NCBI GenBank assembly: GCA_965228575.1
Contig: CBDDHW010000058.1
Span: forward strand, 10,863-74,862
DNA length: 64,000 bases
From: UBA11612 sp965228575
GTDB taxonomy: Bacteria; Pseudomonadota; Alphaproteobacteria; Rhodospirillales; Rhodospirillaceae
Direction: 5' to 3'
Below are positions 9,094 through 18,292 of the stretch, one piece after another; within the stretch, counting starts at the first letter, position 1; every line of letters starts with the position of its first letter. The translations under genes and the position numbers were made by a program. The notes beneath the pieces were generated by a model. It was given only the letters and a program-made list of their open reading frames with translations, had not been told where the DNA came from and did no database searches.

Positions 9094-9852
9094 TCAAGTG
9101 TGCGGCGTCGACGGGGATTTGATAGCCGAAAGAAAGGCGCGCTCCAACGAAGGCGCGCCGTATTGGGCGATGAAATGCTCGGGCGTCCCGTCAAATATTA
9201 TCTCCCCATCATGTAGAACACCAATGCGATCGCAAATTTCCTCGATGTCAGCAAGAATGTGTGAACTGAAGAAAATCGACCGGCCAGATTTCTTGGCTTC
9301 GCCAAGCCGATCTTTCAAATGAACACGAGCTCGCGGATCTAAACCACTCATTGGTTCATCAAGGATCATCAGCGGGGCGTCGACCAAGAATGTTCCCACT
9401 AGTCCAAGTTTCTGTCCCATACCCTTAGAATACGTTTTCACTTTTTTTGAGAGCACAGATGGATCTAGGTCTAGGCTTGACGCTTCTTTTCGAGCCTGAG
9501 CCTTATCTAAGCGCTGCCCGAAATAATCCAACAGAATGGAAAGATGCTCGAATCCGGTTACCTGCGGTGATGGTTGGAACTTTTCTGGCAAGTAGATTAA
9601 ACGGCGGCGTGAAAACGGTACTGTGTTTGGTTCTCCGAAAAGTGTGATATGCCCTGTCGCCCCCCTTAATCCGAGGATAGATCGAATAAGAGTTGTTTTT
9701 CCCGCGCCATTAAGACCAATAAGCCCAAAGGCTTCATCAGAACGTACAGAAATGGACACATCTTTAAAAACTTGGGCTTTACCGTACGACGTAGAAACTT
9801 TCGAAGTTTCCAGAGGTAATGGATCGACGGCAGCCGCAGCTACCTCTCCCAT
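9094..9852 (-). CDS. ABC transporter ATPase embedded in the pilus operon
   Basis: A 252-residue ABC-2 type ATP-binding subunit. Walker A is GLIGLNGAGKTTLIRS, the signature is YSKGMGQKLGLV, Walker B is LMILDEPMSGLDP and the H-loop is FFSSHIL. Its ATG lies inside the last codons of the MshK-like gene (13 bp overlap), so it is translated with the pilus operon. The only nearby partner is the permease at 18287-19039, about 8.4 kb upstream in the same operon. Myxococcus pil clusters also contain an ABC transporter (pilGHI) needed for pili, so a pilus role is plausible. Export of an unrelated substrate cannot be excluded. Confidence 0.85.
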   Translation of the reverse strand: MGEVAAAAVDPLPLETSKVSTSYGKAQVFKDVSISVRSDEAFGLIGLNGAGKTTLIRSILGLRGATGHITLFGEPNTVPFSRRRLIYLPEKFQPSPQVTGFEHLSILLDYFGQRLDKAQARKEASSLDLDPSVLSKKVKTYSKGMGQKLGLVGTFLVDAPLMILDEPMSGLDPRARVHLKDRLGEAKKSGRSIFFSSHILADIEEICDRIGVLHDGEIIFDGTPEHFIAQYGAPSLERAFLSAIKSPSTPHT

Positions 9853-10319
9853 AGTCCCTCAACAACTGTTCCGGTATCGGCCACAAAGGTCTGATTAGGA
9901 GCCAGCCGCACTGGTTGCATACCTTGCGCACTAAGCGGAACAAGCAGCTCAACATAAGAGGGCCCAATATCGGTAATTGTAAACGACTGAAAAGTCTCGC
10001 CAGGCCCAATTGGAATGCCATTGATCCAAGCCGTCCAGTCATTTTTGTCGTAGAATAGAATGGTCGATAAATATAAAGACGCGTCTTCTATATCACTGCC
10101 GTCCTCTTGATCGCCAGAGCCCGAGCCCGCAATGCGGCTTTGAATTTCATTTAGATCATCAATCGAAAACATGAGCGTGTCCGGAACTTGCGAGGAAATT
10201 GGAACGTCAACGCCGCCCTCGCTCCCGGCCTCGTCTTGCTCAACGTCTTGCGCCAAACTGTGGCCGCTCCAAACCCCGATACTTAACGCAGCAAACAACA
10301 TCAACACTCGGAAGGTCAC
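9840..10319 (-). CDS. MshK/PilP-like pilus assembly protein
   Basis: A 159-residue exported protein with a signal peptide ending near HSLAQ. An acidic linker follows (EQDEAGSEGG), then a small beta-rich domain containing LYLSTILFYDKNDWTAWING and ITDIGPSYVELLVP. That domain resembles the GspC/PilP/MshK homology region, which joins the inner-membrane ring to the secretin. Its position directly after the MshJ-like gene (4 bp overlap) matches the mshI-J-K order of Vibrio. Sequence similarity alone is weak; the call leans on order, size and domain layout. Confidence 0.65.
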   Translation of the reverse strand: MTFRVLMLFAALSIGVWSGHSLAQDVEQDEAGSEGGVDVPISSQVPDTLMFSIDDLNEIQSRIAGSGSGDQEDGSDIEDASLYLSTILFYDKNDWTAWINGIPIGPGETFQSFTITDIGPSYVELLVPLSAQGMQPVRLAPNQTFVADTGTVVEGLWER

Positions 10320-10972
10320 TGGCTTTCTCCTTCTTCAGCGTTTTCCGCCTGCGCTGTCCGCCAAGATACCTGGATTGTGCCCTCCACCAATCGAGAGTTT
10401 CTTCCTTCGCTAACATCCCTCAAGGCCAAATCCGTGACCTGACGCGCGCGCGCGAGGGTCAAGGATTGCACGACGGCGGAACCCGGAAAGGAATTGGTCA
10501 AATCATGTATAAATCCGTAGATGGGCCCATCAAATGGGGCGCCAACATTCATTTCAAGTTGCTCGAGCGAGACTTTATAAGCTCCAGACGCAGGTTGGCT
10601 GCTCGCGGCTACAGGAGATGCCTCTCCCGCCGATTCAAAAGTGTAGTTTAAGTTTGTAAGGCCGCGCTCGTTCGCTAACCGACTCAATTCTTCTATTGCT
10701 GCTCGTCGCGTGTGGGGAACGAGTCTATCGCTCTGCATTAGCTCTTCAAAACGCGCTTGATTTTCTAAAACATACCTCTGGTCTTCAAATGATTGCGTAA
10801 GAGAGATCTCCGCATTGGATATCTGCTGCGTTAAGGACGAATGCTCCACGATGGCTGAATCCCTCGCCGTGCTTAACGTTAAACTCAAGATGCCGTACAA
10901 CACGATCGATACAACAATGGCCGCGGATGAAATTAAGACCGTTCGCGGTATATCTACCAGGATGTTTTTCAT
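10316..10972 (-). CDS. MshJ/PilO-like inner-membrane alignment protein
   Basis: A 218-residue bitopic inner-membrane protein. One transmembrane helix lies at about residues 11-33 (VLISSAAIVVSIVLYGILSL). A coiled-coil stretch follows (SLTQQISNAEISLTQSFEDQ), then a periplasmic ferredoxin-like region around GPIYGFIHDLTNSFPGSAVV. This is the architecture of PilO/GspM/MshJ, which dimerise in the periplasm and connect the ATPase platform to the secretin. Start and stop each overlap the neighbouring gene by 4 bp (ATGA), indicating tight translational coupling. No defect is seen. Confidence 0.7.
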   Translation of the reverse strand: MKNILVDIPRTVLISSAAIVVSIVLYGILSLTLSTARDSAIVEHSSLTQQISNAEISLTQSFEDQRYVLENQARFEELMQSDRLVPHTRRAAIEELSRLANERGLTNLNYTFESAGEASPVAASSQPASGAYKVSLEQLEMNVGAPFDGPIYGFIHDLTNSFPGSAVVQSLTLARARQVTDLALRDVSEGRNSRLVEGTIQVSWRTAQAENAEEGESQ

Positions 10973-12576
10973 GGCCGCCCTCCCACAATCGAATAGGAGG
11001 CGAAAAATGACTCTCGTGTCGGGATATTTTGCGCACTAGCGTCCGCCGCCCCGATTCCACTATTCTGGGCAGAATTCAAACTTCCTTGCAGCTGATCTTC
11101 TGCTTGCGCAGCGACTGGAGAAGTCGTCATGGTCACCGTATAATCACTTCCAAAAGACTCCGCCAAACTCCGTTCGATTCTTCGGGCGGTTTGTAACGCT
11201 TCATCTGCCGTTGAAATGATGTCAGCAAGTCGCGTTTCAATGGTTATAGTAAGCGCGCGCGCGGATCCTCCCGATGAAACTGCGCCACCAGGCGTTGATT
11301 CGCCATTAAAAACTTCCAGGGAGAGAGCAACCGCATCACCATCCAAGGCACCTGATATTTTCTGGAGCTCGGGCATAAAATCTACCTTACCCCGATCCAA
11401 TATTTCGACGACATCAATAACATTGCGTACCTGGGATACATCATAAGGAAGCGCCGCGACCGCTGCTTGCTGGTTCGATAAAGATTGTGTTGTTTGAGAT
11501 AGCTGCGCGCGCAGATCTTCATTGCGGCCGTTGTAATCAATAAGCTGGTAAGTTGTCCAACCAGCCCAACCAATTACCGCCGCTGCTGCCAAGCCGGCGA
11601 CGAACGGAGAAACGGCAAAAGCCAATTCCCGAATATCATCACTGGTATCACCAAGAGCAGCGGCTTTCGTTAACGGGATTGTCGATTTGCGTTTCGATGC
11701 GAACCAAGCAGCATGCAAAACATCGCTATAAACTTGATCTTCTCGCCCAATTGAACCGAGTTCGAGAACGAGACCGGCTTCATACGGTGTATATGCGGAA
11801 ACCGATCGCGCGCCCTCCCACTCTAAATCTTGCAACACAGATTTTGCTTCTGGTGAGGTGAGAACAATTAAATCTAACGGCTCACCGACTTGATACCCGA
11901 GGCGCCGAATATACGTAATCGTTGCCTTGAAATCCCGAATGATCATGTCAGCGAAATCATGCGGTTCTGTATCTTCTGGTGGCGCTTGTGTGAGACGCGT
12001 CAAACTGAGGCGCCCGTTCTTCTCGATGATTTGCCGCAACCCGCCCGCCACGTTAATTCCAATGAAATGGCGCCAGTGGTTTTGCCCCTCCTCAAGCTCA
12101 GGGACTTCTTTTGGGGCTAAGGCCTCAAGCAGATCAACGTTTTCCGCCGCTATGGAGTGTATCCCGCCCAATTCATTGGGAAGACTCTCGATAAAATCAA
12201 GCCATCCGGGAATGCGACCATCTAATGGTACCGAAGCAAATTCATAAAGAAGTGTTTTTTTATCAGTTTGTTCAACGAGGCGCGCACCGCGTAAGTTTGC
12301 ACCTGGAAACGCCATATTAATGTGACGCGCCAGGACCTTTCGGCGATCCAAAATATTGACTTTGGGAATCTCTTCTTCTTTGAACGATTGATCTAGCGTG
12401 TCGATAAGTATGGAGATCCGGCCACTTGAATCGTCCGCTAGTGCCTCCCCTAACTCTTCCTGCGCCATGGCTGGATCAGGAGACGCCATCCAAGCATTTA
12501 CGACTTTACCGCCTTCAATACGCGACAGAACAACGTTGTCGTCGCCGATATTGAGAATAAATTCACCTTTGGACAT
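10969..12576 (-). CDS. MshI-like fused PilM/PilN pilus protein
   Basis: A 535-residue protein. The first 310 residues look like an actin-fold PilM/GspL cytoplasmic domain (GRISILIDTLDQSFKEEE early, FIGINVAGGLRQIIEKNGR mid-way). A single transmembrane helix follows at about 318-340 (VAGLAAAAVIGWAGWTTYQL). A PilN-like periplasmic part comes next, with a coiled coil (LRAQLSQTTQSLSNQQAAVA) and a ferredoxin-like domain. This fused layout is typical of MshI. It would recruit MshE to the membrane and contact the MshJ-like protein, whose gene overlaps its stop by 4 bp. Confidence 0.72.
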   Translation of the reverse strand: MSKGEFILNIGDDNVVLSRIEGGKVVNAWMASPDPAMAQEELGEALADDSSGRISILIDTLDQSFKEEEIPKVNILDRRKVLARHINMAFPGANLRGARLVEQTDKKTLLYEFASVPLDGRIPGWLDFIESLPNELGGIHSIAAENVDLLEALAPKEVPELEEGQNHWRHFIGINVAGGLRQIIEKNGRLSLTRLTQAPPEDTEPHDFADMIIRDFKATITYIRRLGYQVGEPLDLIVLTSPEAKSVLQDLEWEGARSVSAYTPYEAGLVLELGSIGREDQVYSDVLHAAWFASKRKSTIPLTKAAALGDTSDDIRELAFAVSPFVAGLAAAAVIGWAGWTTYQLIDYNGRNEDLRAQLSQTTQSLSNQQAAVAALPYDVSQVRNVIDVVEILDRGKVDFMPELQKISGALDGDAVALSLEVFNGESTPGGAVSSGGSARALTITIETRLADIISTADEALQTARRIERSLAESFGSDYTVTMTTSPVAAQAEDQLQGSLNSAQNSGIGAADASAQNIPTRESFFASYSIVGGRP

Positions 12577-12598
12577 AACCCGACGTCCTTGTTCCTAA

Positions 12599-13807
12599 TC
12601 AGCCCATAACCGAAGACAGGCTGTCGTATATGGGGCCCATTACGCCGATGACGATCCAGCCCATAATAAAACCCGAAATGGCTGTAAGGGCGGGCTCAAT
12701 CATTCCAATCATGCCATCAATCGCTTCATCAACATCTTTGTCATAAAACCCGGTGACGTTATCCATCACACCACCTAGATTACCGCTGTCTTCGCCAATT
12801 TTTACCATCCGGCATACAAGACTAGGAAATTGGCCCGAGTTTCGCATGGCTTGTGATAACGGCTCACCATTTTGAACCTGCTGACGCACAGTTTTCATGG
12901 ACTCTTCTAGACACCGATTCGTAACCACGCGCTGTGCTGACTCAAGACACTGGAGTATCGGGACGCCGCTTTGAAACATTACAGCAAAAAAGTGCGCAAA
13001 GCGCGATATCGCGAGTTTCGAAATTAAGTCACCAAAAACCGGGACGCGCAAAGCAAGGCAAGATACAGCGAACCGCGCTGTATCCGATACATTTATCGCT
13101 GCAAATATACCGCCAATTACAACAATGGGCACAAGAAGGATAACCCACCAAAAAGATTGTATAAAATCAGATGTGGCGATGAGCGCCACGGTTACGGGCG
13201 GCAATTCAGCTTCATTTGCCGTCAAAAACTCGACGATGCCCGGCACAACAAATCCCATCATGAACATGATCATTCCGGTGATAACCACCAATACAATTGC
13301 CGGATAGCGCGAAGCTTTGACAACACGCTGACGTATCGCATCTTCCCATTTCACGTGATGAGTGAGGTGCCGAAACGCTTCGGTCAATTGGCCGCTTTCT
13401 TCCCCAGCCGCCACCAACGCGGTGTACAAATCTCCGAAAATTTTTGGATGCTTCCCAAACGCTTCGGAGAGCGGCATACCCTCGCTGACGTCATTGAGAA
13501 GAGTTGCAGTCAAATCCCGCAAGCGTGGCGTTTCTGTCGAATCTCGCACATCGGTTAAAGAATCAATCAATGGTACGCCCGCCGCTTGAAGCTGTTCAAG
13601 GTGCACAAAAAATTGGATTTTCTCGCGCGCACTGATGCCCTTCGACATCGCCGATGTCAAAGCGCTTGTCTTGACCGCTTTGCTATCGACAAGCATCAAA
13701 CCGATTTGTTGAAGTTGCTGATACAAATCGGTTTCGTTGTTCGCAGTGAGCTTTCCGCGAACCTGACGGCCCGCGTCGTTTAGAGCTCTATATGCATATT
13801 GAGGCAT
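12599..13807 (-). CDS. mshG: Inner-membrane platform protein MshG (GspF/PilC family)
   Basis: A 402-residue polytopic platform protein. The N-terminus is PQYAYRALNDAGRQVRGKL. Two GspF domains follow, each with hydrophobic segments (IVLVVITGMIMFMMGFVVPG and WWVILLVPIVVIGGIFAAIN), and a last helix (ALTAISGFIMGWIVIGVMG). The GspF-domain signatures GVPLIDSLTDV and GVPILQCLESAQRVV are present. It sits at the base of the pilus and couples MshE motion to pilin insertion. It lies 19 bp after mshE and 22 bp before the MshI-like gene. Confidence 0.9.
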   Translation of the reverse strand: MPQYAYRALNDAGRQVRGKLTANNETDLYQQLQQIGLMLVDSKAVKTSALTSAMSKGISAREKIQFFVHLEQLQAAGVPLIDSLTDVRDSTETPRLRDLTATLLNDVSEGMPLSEAFGKHPKIFGDLYTALVAAGEESGQLTEAFRHLTHHVKWEDAIRQRVVKASRYPAIVLVVITGMIMFMMGFVVPGIVEFLTANEAELPPVTVALIATSDFIQSFWWVILLVPIVVIGGIFAAINVSDTARFAVSCLALRVPVFGDLISKLAISRFAHFFAVMFQSGVPILQCLESAQRVVTNRCLEESMKTVRQQVQNGEPLSQAMRNSGQFPSLVCRMVKIGEDSGNLGGVMDNVTGFYDKDVDEAIDGMIGMIEPALTAISGFIMGWIVIGVMGPIYDSLSSVMG

Positions 13808-13826
13808 AGCTTCGCGTTAGCCTTAA

Positions 13827-15555
13827 TTAAAGCCGATCTGTGAAGTCGACAGACTTCATTGCTGCGGCAACGCTGGTCAAACCTTCGAGGACCTTAGTTG
13901 TCGCGTCCTCGACGATGGGCACATAACCTGCGCCTTTAGCGGCCTGCTTGATTTGACTCAAGGGCGCCTCCGCTAGAATCAACTCGTCGACGTCATCGTT
14001 AAACGGCAAAATTTCAAGCACGGCTAACCGGCCTCTGTATCCGGTCTTCCGACACTCATCACAACCTTTCGGATAACCGATCGTAGGTGGATTGGCTGGA
14101 TCAACATTCAAGAGCTTGCAGTCTTCTTCCGTCGCCGGCTTCATCTCTTTACAGTCGCATAATTTACGCACAAGGCGCTGCGCGACAATGCCGATAATGT
14201 TCCCCGCCATCAGGCTGGGCTTCAGCCCAAGGTCGACTAGGCGCGGAATACATCCCGCTGCATCATTGGTGTGAAGGGTTGTATAGACTTGGTGGCCCGT
14301 CATCGCGGCGCGAAGCGCCATGGTCGCTGTACCTGAGTCACGAACCTCACCGACCAGAATAACGTCTGGATCTTGACGCATAAGAGTCCGAATACCCTCT
14401 GTGAAATTAAGGGAACTACCTTCACGAACTTGAGCCTGGCGCACCAATGCGAGCTCATACTCGACCGGGTCTTCTAGGGTCATGATGTTGCGATCGAGAG
14501 AATTGATATAGGCGATTACTGCGTAGAGCGATGTCGTCTTACCCGACCCGGTTGGACCAGTGACAATAATGATGCCTTCCGGTTTTTTGACCATGCGCTT
14601 GATGAGCTCAAAGTTGTGCTCGGTAAAGCCCAGCTTGTCGATGGTCACCAACGCTTGCGATTTATCAAGAATACGCAACACGACATTTTCGCCGTGGATG
14701 GTCGGCAAGGACGATGCGCGGAAGTCGACTTTGCGATTGCCGATCTCAAGCGCGAAACGCCCATCTTGCGGATTAAGCCTATCGGCAATGTTCATTCCGC
14801 CCATAAGCTTAATGCGGTGACACGCCGCCGCCCAGTGGCGTTTGTGCAAGGTGCGGATTTGCGTCATTTCACCGTCGATACGATAACGAAGACGCAGGAA
14901 GTTTCCTTCCGGCTCAAAATGAACGTCCGATGCGCCGCTTTTGATTGCGTCCAGCAACAACGCATTCACAAGCCGGAACCAGCGGGTGGAGATACCCGCC
15001 TTCGGTTTGTTCCACGTATTCGGTTTCCTCGTCTTCTCCGGTTTCGAGAGTTTCGAGTTCTTTTAAAATTCCATCGATGGAAAGTTCGTGGCCATAATAC
15101 TGATCGATGGCTTTCTGAACTTCGGTGTCCGAACACACCAGTGGCTGCACAATAATTCCAGCCGGAAAAAACCGCTTAACTTTATCCTGCGCAATAACGT
15201 CGTAAATGTCGGCCATGGCAAGACGCAAAGTTTTGCCGTCAAAGGCAACGGGAAATGCCCGGTAGCGCTGCGCAGCTTCTTTAGGAAGAGCTGTCAGAGC
15301 TTCCGCTTCCACCACGGTCGAGCCTGGCACAAAACGCTGGAACCCCGAACTCTCAGCCAGCACCGCGGACAGCGCCTGCTCAGTGATGAACCCAAGCTCG
15401 ACAAGAAGCTCACCGAGAAGTTTGTTGGACTTCGCTTTTTCCTGAAATGCGACTTCGAGCTGGTCTTGGGAAATCAGGCCCCGCTCAACCAGCAAGTCAC
15501 CAATTCTAGCTGTCGGTTTACCGGTCTGTTGGCCGCCCGCTGTATCGCCGTCCAT
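13827..15555 (-). pseudogene. mshE: Pilus extension ATPase MshE (PilB/GspE family), split by a +1 frameshift
   Basis: The N-terminal part (about 190 residues from ATG 15555) holds a MshEN-type domain with two similar repeats, ARIGDLLVERGLISQDQLEV and LLGELLVELGFITEQALS; such repeats bind c-di-GMP in Vibrio MshE. It ends correctly at GGYLHPLV, then leaves frame. The other frame resumes RLVNALLLDAIKSGASDVHF and continues with Walker A VTGPTGSGKTTSLYAV, Walker B DPDVILVGEVRDS, the His box TGHQVYTTLHTND and zinc cysteines (CDCKE, CDECRKTGYRGR). One surplus C at 14975-14976 explains the break; removing it gives about 575 residues, normal for the family. A sequencing error is the likeliest cause. 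Confidence 0.88.
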
Positions 15556-15627
15556 TGTCTTCCCCCGCCGCGAAAGCCTTATTAATTGCTGGGAATTCTA
15601 TACGAGCCGCGCACCTATGGCGAGCCC

Positions 15628-16301
15628 CTAGGGCAGGATTGGAGCGCAGATTATGTATTCTTTTTCAATGTCGTAGGGGTCAGAGTCCGGAGCATCGAAG
15701 TGATTCTTCGCGTCCGCCGGATCGTACCTAGACGTCGCGACAACTCTTCCCCGATCAATGCGCCCATCGTCCATTCTGTCGTCGATCATCTGCGCGGCGC
15801 GCCCGGGTACGCGAGTCGCACATAAAGAGCCGTTTTTGCTGCCCCAAATTCCCCTCGTCAAATCCGTAAACGCCGCCAAAGACATTTTCGGGCATCGCGG
15901 AGAGGCCAGCCAACTCAGCATCCCCCTCCAGCAATCTCGCGTAGCGCAAATCCCGCCACGCCATAAAAGGTTCACCATTCACATTTGTGATATCCCAAAA
16001 CACACCATCGATCTGAGCGTTGCCTGCCTCAGAAACCGGCGCGTTGAAAAATCAACCGCGTGGCACCGCTCCGCTGATACCGCCGCGGGGCATTGGGATC
16101 ATCCCCCGGCAACCAGCTGTACTCCGCTTGGTAGACCATGACGCGGTTTTGGAAATGCTCGATCTGATAAGACATCATGAGCGCGCGGATCGACTCGACA
16201 AGGGCCGCGCCCTTCAGGGTCATTAAGAAAATGATGCCCAAAAGGACCACCGCGATTAGAATCTCCAACCCGCCAAACCCGAAGACTTTGACAATCGCCA
16301 A
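15628..16301 (-). pseudogene. Type IV prepilin-like protein, broken by two +1 frameshifts
   Basis: Starts at a TTG (16301) with leader AIVKVFG and a prepilin site G^FGGLEILIAVVLLGI, with Glu5 present although the F-G-G-L context is unusual. The first frame covers QNRVMVYQAEYSWLPGDDPN, then hits a stop near 16029. The next frame carries FWDITNVNGEPFMAWRDLRY. The last carries GSLCATRVPGRAAQMIDDRM and ends EKEYIICAPILP. One extra base in or near the five-base run at 16047-16051, and one in the run at 15833-15837, explain both shifts; the corrected length is 223 residues. The leader is short and a further upstream GTG (16314) is out of frame, so the true start is uncertain. Confidence 0.75.
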
Positions 16302-16450
16302 TTTCGATTCTCACCCTTAATCACCAGCACAGATTTTATCCCTGGAATAGAATGCGGGCTCGGAAATCATCCCTCTAGGAGTCTAGGCGCTCGCGCGAAA
16401 CTTGGCAATTTAGCGAAGACCCTTCTTCGGATATACAAGATCCGGACATG

Positions 16451-16478
16451 AAAAGAGCCGCGTCATAACGCGGCTCTT
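16451..16478 (-). terminator. Rho-independent terminator after the main pilin gene
   Basis: AAGAGCCGCG at 16453-16462 and CGCGGCTCTT at 16469-16478 are perfect 10-bp arms around a 6-base loop. Read leftward, the second arm runs into TTTT then C. It lies about 30 bp after the stop of the pilin gene and inside the pilus block. It would let the major pilin transcript end here while the assembly genes downstream are made in smaller amounts. Confidence 0.85.
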
Positions 16479-16507
16479 AACAAAGCAATCTAGAAAAAAG
16501 CTAAGTG

Positions 16508-17290
16508 TTATTGGATCAAATCGATAACAGCCATGCAGCTGATCGATTCAACGCTGGCACCATAATCGGCCGTACCCGCCGTTGCGCTACCACAGACACC
16601 AGCACCTCCCAAATTACTGCGGAAGGTGCCTTGAGCCGGCAGACCGTCATCGGTTTTTCCATCCAGCTGAAACATTTGTTTTGGTGTCAATCCCGCCGCA
16701 GGCGCTGCTGGCGTGCCGCGATGCACACGAACCCATGTGGCGGTGCGGCTATCGATAGCCACATCGGCATAAGTTCCATAAGCAACGGTCAGACCCGCAC
16801 CCGGGAAGGGCGCGGCTGGAGCTGAGTTCCCGTCTCCATAACCCGTCGCCGTCGGCAATGGTGTCACACCATCAATCAATCGCGCGCCGGCCAAATGAAC
16901 CCAAAACTGCTGCGACTCGCTGGTATTCGCACCGGAGTCCACCGCAACAATCCCAGCCGCTGTAGCCGCCGCTGCGGCAGGCTCCACGATCCCGTCGCCG
17001 TCACCGTTCCGATAGTTGGTGGTATCGGTGCTTATACGTGCAACCGCCGCTGTACCTTGCGCGTTCGACAAATCGCCCGGCATTGCGTTAAAGCGCTCTA
17101 AAAATGTGGTCAGGGCAGCGCGCGTTGAATCAATTTGCGTGATCAGATTCTTTTGTCGGCTGCTTTCAATAATTTCTTGGCCCTTCAGGATGCCGCCGAT
17201 AATCAACCCGATAATCACGAGGACAATCGACATTTCGATCAGCGTAAAACCCTTCTGGCGCCCGCTGTGTTTCAAGCTCAGATTGGACAT
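16508..17290 (-). CDS. Probable major type IV (MSHA-like) prepilin
   Basis: A 260-residue prepilin. The leader ends RQKG^FTLIEMSIVLVIIGLI, a textbook prepilin-peptidase site with Glu5. The hydrophobic helix is followed by LTTFLERFNAMPGDLSNAQG, a motif shared with the next pilin (LPGD). The C-terminal domain is Ala/Gly/Thr-rich and has one cysteine pair (VCGSATAG and ESISCMAV) that could form a pilin D-loop. ATG 17290 has GGGGGTCTGATT before it; an ATG 24 bases upstream is less likely. It is preceded by a 268-bp non-coding stretch and followed by a strong terminator, consistent with a highly expressed subunit. Confidence 0.85.
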   Translation of the reverse strand: MSNLSLKHSGRQKGFTLIEMSIVLVIIGLIIGGILKGQEIIESSRQKNLITQIDSTRAALTTFLERFNAMPGDLSNAQGTAAVARISTDTTNYRNGDGDGIVEPAAAAATAAGIVAVDSGANTSESQQFWVHLAGARLIDGVTPLPTATGYGDGNSAPAAPFPGAGLTVAYGTYADVAIDSRTATWVRVHRGTPAAPAAGLTPKQMFQLDGKTDDGLPAQGTFRSNLGGAGVCGSATAGTADYGASVESISCMAVIDLIQ

Positions 17291-17557
17291 AATCAGACCC
17301 CCAATAAAATCCATGGCTCTTCTCGAACCCGGCTCCCGAGCTCATCCCAAGTAGCCGATTCTTCTATTTTCGTAGCATAGCCCCAATGCTATTTCCAGGC
17401 TAAATCAGGGAAAAATCACAGTGGGTTAGCTGTCATTTTTGCGTCGCACGCACACAATTTCAAAGAAAATACAGTGCAAACTTGTAGGGCTGTTAGACGT
17501 CCGGCATATTCAGCGGGTGATTGTACTTACAGCGTTCCCAATACCAATTCGGGAAAG

Positions 17558-18253
17558 CTAAGATCCAGCGCTCTGCGCCCGGGCACGCATCGCGATAATA
17601 AAGTCCTGCATTTCAATCACCTCTCGTTCAGAAACCCTATGTTTTAAGGCCTTCAACGCGCGGTCCATATACATCGCCGCCTCTTCAAAGCGCCCCGCCC
17701 CCTCATGAATAAAGGCTGGCAGTTGGTACGCAATGACCGACATCTCCGGAAAGCTGTAACCGCCCAGCTGGCGCGCAATTTCTAAAACCAGCTCCTCATC
17801 TTTCAAGCGAACACGCGAAAGGTGTAGCGCGGCACTTATCCATTGAAGATTGTGTTCGGGGTCTTTGCGGACCCTTTCTTGGATGTACCGAACCAAGGGG
17901 AGGACGTCGGGTTTGTTTTGGGTCTGAGAAAAATAGTACGCCGCGAGCGTGACATGATGCTGTGCTTCAACATCGAGATGATCAAGTGTCTGCAACCAGT
18001 CGACCACACCTGCCATGTCGTACTCGCGCAAGGCCGTCCACCGTCCGCCGGTATCGCCAAAGTTTTGAAGGTCCATGACAAGTTGCCGGTAGAGAAATTG
18101 CTCATCGCCAAAAGAGGCGGCGGCGAGCGCGCGTTCGGTTGGAACCTCCGGCAGCACTTCGGCAAAAGGTTGGGTGTCCCGCAACAACAATGCAAAGCTA
18201 ACTTGCGCGAACAAGGCAGCGACCAAAGCTACACTCAGAAAAAAACCTGCCAT
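17558..18253 (-). CDS. Membrane-anchored helical protein of unknown function
   Basis: I do not recognise this 231-residue protein. One hydrophobic N-terminal segment (GFFLSVALVAALFAQVSFAL) would anchor it in the inner membrane or act as an uncleaved signal. The rest is predicted helical and tetratricopeptide-like, e.g. FEEAAMYMDRALKALKHR near the C-terminus. It lies 33 bp after the ABC permease gene and before the pilin gene, on the same strand. It may be the third component of that ABC system, similar in position to PilG of Myxococcus, but that is inference from context only. Confidence 0.6.
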   Translation of the reverse strand: MAGFFLSVALVAALFAQVSFALLLRDTQPFAEVLPEVPTERALAAASFGDEQFLYRQLVMDLQNFGDTGGRWTALREYDMAGVVDWLQTLDHLDVEAQHHVTLAAYYFSQTQNKPDVLPLVRYIQERVRKDPEHNLQWISAALHLSRVRLKDEELVLEIARQLGGYSFPEMSVIAYQLPAFIHEGAGRFEEAAMYMDRALKALKHRVSEREVIEMQDFIIAMRARAQSAGS

Positions 18254-18265
18254 CTCTAATCCGTT

Positions 18266-18292
18266 GAAACGGTTAAAATGAAACGGTTAAAA
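18266..18292. repeat. Tandem 13-bp direct repeat at the permease stop codon
   Basis: GAAACGGTTAAAA occurs at 18266-18278 and again at 18280-18292, one base apart. The right-hand copy contains the stop codon of the ABC permease gene, and the left-hand copy is the first thing after it. It looks like a recent short tandem duplication. No function is evident. Confidence 0.6.

Noticed and set aside
16099..16314. Alternative GTG start for the second pilin at 16314
   Set aside because: It is out of frame with the prepilin motif unless another base is removed; kept only as a possible further error.
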